NCBI GenBank assembly: GCA_945901195.1
Contig: CAMDKB010000325.1
Coordinates: 1-5,328 of the forward strand
Length of the DNA: 5,328 bases
Direction of reading: 5' to 3'
Origin: Rhizobium sp. Q54
Lineage (GTDB): Bacteria > Pseudomonadota > Alphaproteobacteria > Rhizobiales > Beijerinckiaceae
How positions within the stretch are numbered: position 1 is the first letter of the stretch; each line of letters opens with the position of its first letter. The notes under the pieces were generated by a model that saw nothing but the letters and a program-made list of their open reading frames with translations, searched no databases and had not been told where the DNA came from. Made by a program: the position numbers and the translations under genes. Shown one piece after another: positions 4,415-5,328 of this stretch.

Positions 4415-5328
4415 ATGAGACAGGCATTGCAGCTCCGGATTTGCGCCGTGTTGCTGGGGCTGTCCGTAATTTATAACTCGCCCGCTACCGCAGCCGATGC
4501 AGCGCTCATCGCTGCCGCGAAGAAAAACTCCAGGATGACCTGGTACACGACCCTCATCGTCAATCAGTTCGCCCGGCCCGTCGCCGACGCTTTTCAGAAC
4601 AAATACGGCATTCGTGTCGACTACGCCCGCGCCGACAATACCGAAACAAACCTGCGCATCGCCCAGGAGGTGAAGGCCGGTCGCATTATGGTTGACGTGT
4701 TCGACGGCTTCGGCGCACCCGCTCTGGAACGATCGGGATCGCTGGTAAGTTTCACGCCCGATGGCGTGAAGGCGTTCGGGCCAGAGTTCTACGATTCCAA
4801 AGGTCTTTGGAACGCCACCAATGTTTATATTCTGACGCCCGGTTACAATACCCAGATGATTGCAAAGGGTACGGAGCCTCGCACATTCGAGGATCTGCTT
4901 GATCCCAAATACAAGGGCAAGATCACATGGAACACCAGCCTCACGCCTTCGGGCGCACCGGGTTTCGTGGGGATTGTTCTGGCTGATATGGGCGAAATAA
5001 AAGGCATGGAATATTTGCGCAAACTTTCCGCGCAGCAGATCGTGGGGCAACGGGTTGCCGCGCGCGCGGTGCTCGACCGCGTGATAGCGGGTGAATATGC
5101 GTTGGCGCTCAATATCTTCAACCATCACGCTGTCATCAGCGCGAAAAAGGGCGCACCTTCCGACTGGATCCCCATGCAGCCGGCGCTTGGGGTACTTAGC
5201 GTTTTTTCCATCGTCAAGGGCGGGCCGAATACGGATGCTGCAAAACTCTTTGTCGACTTTCTGACGTCCACAGAAGGCCAGGCGTTTTTCCGCGATGCTG
5301 ATTATATCCCCGTCGATCCAAAAGTTCC
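4415..5328 (+). CDS. family 1 extracellular solute-binding protein, Fe3+/AfuA-like group (3' end cut by window)
   Basis: The open frame of 304 codons runs off the right edge without a stop; family members are usually about 330-350 residues, so only a short C-terminal piece is missing. An SD GGGAGG (4405-4410) lies 4 bases from the ATG. Residues 1-27 form a Sec signal peptide (Arg2, Arg8, core ICAVLLGLSVI, likely cut near ATAA before Asp28). The mature protein shows MTWYTTL (41-47), a first lobe with ADVFDG-like VDVFDGFG (93-100), LLDPKYKGKI (161-170, a hallmark of this group), WNTS plus a Gly-rich loop (172-185) and AKLFVDFLTSTEGQ (276-289). The tyrosine pair that many relatives use to hold ferric iron is replaced by NIFNHHAV (233-240), so the ligand may be an organic anion rather than iron. 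No permease or ATPase is visible; they may lie beyond the right edge. The family is secure; the ligand is unknown. Confidence 0.92.
   Translation, partial: MRQALQLRICAVLLGLSVIYNSPATAADAALIAAAKKNSRMTWYTTLIVNQFARPVADAFQNKYGIRVDYARADNTETNLRIAQEVKAGRIMVDVFDGFGAPALERSGSLVSFTPDGVKAFGPEFYDSKGLWNATNVYILTPGYNTQMIAKGTEPRTFEDLLDPKYKGKITWNTSLTPSGAPGFVGIVLADMGEIKGMEYLRKLSAQQIVGQRVAARAVLDRVIAGEYALALNIFNHHAVISAKKGAPSDWIPMQPALGVLSVFSIVKGGPNTDAAKLFVDFLTSTEGQAFFRDADYIPVDPKV

Noticed and set aside
4229..5128. Long minus-strand open frame of 299 codons
   Set aside because: It lies antisense to the clear binding-protein gene at 4415-5328, has no SD and reads as low-meaning His/Arg/Cys-rich sequence; it is a codon-usage shadow.

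Overview
The window looks like an accessory catabolic and uptake region of a Gram-negative bacterium, most likely an alphaproteobacterium (Hyphomicrobiales or Sphingomonadales type). The reasons are moderately high GC by eye, Shine-Dalgarno (SD) sites of the GGAGG type, two Sec-type periplasmic binding proteins, and the pairing of an NMT1/THI5-like binding protein with a luciferase-like monooxygenase, which I associate with soil alphaproteobacteria. The lineage call is inference.

Layout. Positions 1-2266 form a leftward unit. It holds a periplasmic substrate-binding protein (SBP) of the NMT1/SsuA/TauA class (1265-2266), then a flavin-dependent luciferase-like monooxygenase (about 73-1224), then the first codons of a third gene (20-1) with a good SD, cut by the window edge. 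Positions 2267-3025 are a 759-bp divergent intergenic region with a credible leftward promoter and some unrecognised residual open frames. Positions 3026-3844 encode a rightward crotonase-fold enzyme closely resembling p-hydroxycinnamoyl-CoA (feruloyl-CoA) hydratase/lyase. Positions 3845-4414 are a 570-bp gene-free stretch with a perfect dyad, a TTGACA-type promoter candidate and several copies of a short repeat. From 4415 to the right edge is a rightward second SBP of family 1 (the Fe3+/AfuA-like group), truncated by the window end.

How the genes may work together (inference). The leftward unit would capture a small organic compound (first SBP) and oxidise it (FMN monooxygenase). The rightward genes would shorten an aromatic acyl-CoA side chain (hydratase/lyase) and import an organic ligand (second SBP). 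No transporter permease or ATPase, CoA ligase, vanillin dehydrogenase, flavin reductase or regulator lies inside the window, so the pathway cannot be closed here.

The most interesting signals are these. (i) An imperfect 38-bp direct repeat sits upstream of both rightward genes, with shorter related copies nearby and its core octamer inside the leftward promoter, suggesting one regulator or a small intergenic repeat family. (ii) The hydratase/lyase has changes at positions matching two key active-site residues of the Pseudomonas enzyme. (iii) The Fe3+-type binding protein lacks the usual tyrosine pair for iron. No tRNA, rRNA, CRISPR array, intact insertion sequence or convincing terminator was seen.
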